Source: Haloplasmatales bacterium 4B
Lineage (GTDB): Bacteria > Bacillota_I > Bacilli_A > Haloplasmatales > Haloplasmataceae
Reading direction: 5' to 3'
Length of the DNA stretch: 34,905 nucleotides
NCBI GenBank assembly: GCA_003586005.1
Contig: NSKI01000025.1
Location: forward strand, 1 to 34,905
Part shown: positions 33,661-34,905 of the stretch, piece by piece
Layout: every line of letters starts with the position of its first letter
Numbering within the stretch: position 1 is the stretch's first letter
Translations under genes and position numbers: made by a program
Notes under the pieces: generated by a model
Seen by the model: only the letters and a program-made list of their open reading frames with translations
Database searches by the model: none
Told to the model about the DNA's origin: nothing

Positions 33661-33736
33661 TGGTGGTTCGGGGCAGAATCGAACTGCCGACACAAGGATT
33701 TTCAGTCCTTTGCTCTACCGACTGAGCTACCGAACC
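33661..33736 (-). tRNA. tRNA-Phe (GAA)
   Basis: Full cloverleaf on the minus strand with acceptor GGTTCGG/CCGAACC, anticodon loop CTGAAAA and an encoded CCA end. It is the last gene of the tRNA operon. Confidence 0.97.
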
Positions 33737-33743
33737 ACACAAA

Positions 33744-33819
33744 TGGCGGTCTCGACGGGAATCGGACCCGCGATCTCCTGCGTGACAGGCAGGCATGTTA
33801 ACCGCTACACCACGAGACC
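33744..33819 (-). tRNA. tRNA-Asp (GTC)
   Basis: Acceptor GGTCTCG/CGAGACC, anticodon stem CCTGC around CTGTCAC, discriminator G and encoded CCA. Confidence 0.97.
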
Positions 33820-33822
33820 ATA

Positions 33823-33899
<77 letters not shown>

Positions 33900-33921
33900 A
33901 TGATATTAAATATTAAAATAA

Positions 33922-34014
33922 TGGCGGAGGAAAAGGGATTCGAACCCTTGCGGCGCTTTCACGCCCTGTCGGTTTTCAAGACCGATCCCTTCAGCCGGGC
34001 TTGGGTATTCCTCC
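33922..34014 (-). tRNA. tRNA-Ser (TGA)
   Basis: 93 bases with a long variable arm (GGCGTGAAAGCGCC), anticodon loop CTTGAAA and acceptor GGAGGAA. Confidence 0.96.
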
Positions 34015-34031
34015 GTTATAATTTATTAAAC

Positions 34032-34108
34032 TGGTGGACCCACCAGGACTCGAACCTGGGACCGACCGGTTATGAGCCGGTAGCTCTAACCAACTGAGCT
34101 ATGGGTCC
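34032..34108 (-). tRNA. tRNA-Ile2 (CAT, expected lysidine)
   Basis: The anticodon is CAT, but the body (GGACCCA acceptor, loop CTCATAA, 'AGCTCAGTTGGTTAGAGC') is that of the Bacillus minor isoleucine tRNA whose C34 becomes lysidine to read AUA. Its place between Met and Ser matches the Bacillus order. Elongator Met is the next gene, so this copy is not Met. Confidence 0.85.
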
Positions 34109-34120
34109 AGTTTAAAATAT

Positions 34121-34197
34121 TGGTAGCGGCGAAGGGAATCGAACCCTTAACCTCACGGGTATGAACCGTACGCTCTAGCCAATTGAGCTACACCGCC
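34121..34197 (-). tRNA. elongator tRNA-Met (CAT)
   Basis: Acceptor GGCGGTG/CGCCGCT with G1-T72, anticodon loop TTCATAC; very close to the Bacillus elongator Met tRNA. Confidence 0.93.
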
Positions 34198-34206
34198 ACA
34201 AAAACA

Positions 34207-34295
34207 TGGTGCCTAGAACCGGAATCGAACCGGTACGGGATTTAACTCCCGCAGGATTTTAAGTCCTGTGCGTCTACCTATTCCGCCACCCAGGC
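34207..34295 (-). tRNA. tRNA-Leu (TAA)
   Basis: 89 bases with a long variable arm, anticodon loop CTTAAAA and acceptor GCCTGGG/TCTAGGC. Confidence 0.96.
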
Positions 34296-34311
34296 AATAT
34301 ATTTTTAAAAA

Positions 34312-34387
34312 TGGTGTCCTGCAGAGGATTCGAACCTCTGACCCTTTGATTAAAAGTCAAATGCTCTACCAACTGAGCTAGCAGGAC
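34312..34387 (-). tRNA. tRNA-Lys (TTT)
   Basis: Acceptor GTCCTGC/GCAGGAC, anticodon loop CTTTTAA and encoded CCA. Confidence 0.97.
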
Positions 34388-34395
34388 ATAAATAA

Positions 34396-34470
34396 TGGCT
34401 GGGCTAGCTGGATTTGAACCAGCGCGTGACGGAGTCAAAGTCCGTTGCCTTACCGCTTGGCTATAGCCCA
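34396..34470 (-). tRNA. tRNA-Gln (TTG)
   Basis: Acceptor TGGGCTA/TAGCCCA, with the U1-A72 pair typical of glutamine tRNA, and anticodon loop CTTTGAC. Confidence 0.96.
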
Positions 34471-34480
34471 ATAATTGTTA

Positions 34481-34557
34481 TGGGGCGACTAATGGGAATC
34501 GAACCCACGAGTGTCGGAGCCACAATCCGATGCGTTAACCACTTCGCCATAGTCGCC
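34481..34557 (-). tRNA. tRNA-His (GTG)
   Basis: Anticodon loop TTGTGGC; the encoded extra G(-1) faces C73, the histidine identity element. Acceptor GCGACTA/TAGTCGC. Confidence 0.96.
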
Positions 34558-34573
34558 GTTATAGTGGTTTAAT

Positions 34574-34647
34574 TGGCAGGGGTGGCAGGAATTGAACCCA
34601 CACCAACGGTTTTGGAGACCGTTGTTCTACCTTTAAACTACACCCCT
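34574..34647 (-). tRNA. tRNA-Trp (CCA)
   Basis: Anticodon loop CTCCAAA, acceptor AGGGGTG/CACCCCT. The CCA anticodon reads UGG only, consistent with TGA as stop. Confidence 0.96.
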
Positions 34648-34652
34648 AAAAA

Positions 34653-34737
34653 TGGTGGAGGGAGACGGTTTCGAACCGCCGAACCCGTAGGGAGCAGATT
34701 TACAGTCTGCCGCGTTTAGCCACTTCGCTATCCCTCC
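34653..34737 (-). tRNA. tRNA-Tyr (GTA)
   Basis: 85 bases with a long variable arm, anticodon loop CTGTAAA and acceptor GGAGGGA/TCCCTCC. Confidence 0.96.
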
Positions 34738-34746
34738 AACATTACA

Positions 34747-34822
<76 letters not shown>

Positions 34823-34828
34823 TTAAAC

Positions 34829-34904
34829 TGGTGGGGATTGACGGGCTCGAACCGCCGACCCTCTGCTTGTAAGGCAGATGCTCTCCCAGCTGAGCTAAAC
34901 CCCC
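34829..34904 (-). tRNA. tRNA-Val (TAC)
   Basis: Acceptor GGGGGTT/AATCCCC, anticodon loop CTTACAA and encoded CCA. It is the most upstream tRNA visible; one further base reaches the window edge, so the operon may continue. Confidence 0.96.
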
Positions 34905-34905
34905 G

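Noticed and set aside
34574-34647. Mollicute-type genetic code (TGA as Trp), considered because of the low GC
   Set aside because: Trp codons are TGG in the conserved genes, the tRNA-Trp anticodon is CCA, and TGA works as a stop.

Overview
This window comes from an AT-rich, Gram-positive bacterium of the Bacillota. The standard genetic code is used: TGG encodes Trp, the tRNA-Trp has a CCA anticodon, and TGA terminates genes. Strong AGGAGG-type ribosome binding sites, lipoprotein signal peptides and a Bacillus-like tRNA order (Met-Ile2-Ser-fMet-Asp-Phe) all fit. Spore genes (a PdaA-type cortex deacetylase, two YjcZ-like Gly/Tyr-rich peptides, and three copies of a small family I associate from memory with spore-former surfaces) point to an endospore former, or a lineage that recently lost sporulation. 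I cannot name the genus from sequence alone.

Layout. (1) 1-561: broken IS21 istA. (2) 866-3998, minus: a sulfur module, a CoA-disulfide reductase/rhodanese fusion followed by a YeeE/YedE-type thiosulfate transporter, with a clear promoter and terminator. (3) 4000-6950: a graveyard of decayed genes and transposase pieces, with two or three small membrane-protein genes. (4) 6961-16040, minus: a sugar locus, with a LacI-family regulator, GH94 glycoside phosphorylase, small cupin, two ABC permeases, DUF624 membrane protein and a separately promoted lipoprotein substrate-binding protein. No transport ATPase is encoded here, so a shared MsmX/MsmK-like ATPase elsewhere is likely. The logic is import of a beta-glucosidic oligosaccharide and its phosphorolysis inside the cell.

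(5) 16700-21760: a putative spore-surface island of small proteins: YjcZ-like peptide, DUF3179 protein, second YjcZ-like peptide, then three diverged copies of an 'LLASIALEELGL..ILNAEGEK' family and one tail-anchored acidic protein. A SigK-like promoter fits one YjcZ gene well. (6) 21760-27250: more decay (uracil-DNA glycosylase stub, IS3/IstB chimera, frameshifted PIN-like gene, frameshifted ABC exporter) around an intact lipoprotein gene and an intact secreted cysteine-peptidase-like gene.

(7) 27267-33599: mostly ordinary chromosome, with a GNAT acetyltransferase, rlmD with a GT4 glycosyltransferase, a YihY/BrkB membrane protein coupled to pdaA, a DUF3243 protein and a short SSB. (8) 33661-34904: fourteen tRNA genes on the minus strand, in transcription order Val-Thr-Tyr-Trp-His-Gln-Lys-Leu-Met-Ile2-Ser-fMet-Asp-Phe, running to the window edge.

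The parts most worth a second look are the spore-surface island, the GH94-cupin-ABC locus, three dispersed copies of a GCGTAAA-containing repeat, and fossil copies of the rlmD tail about 9 kb from the intact gene.
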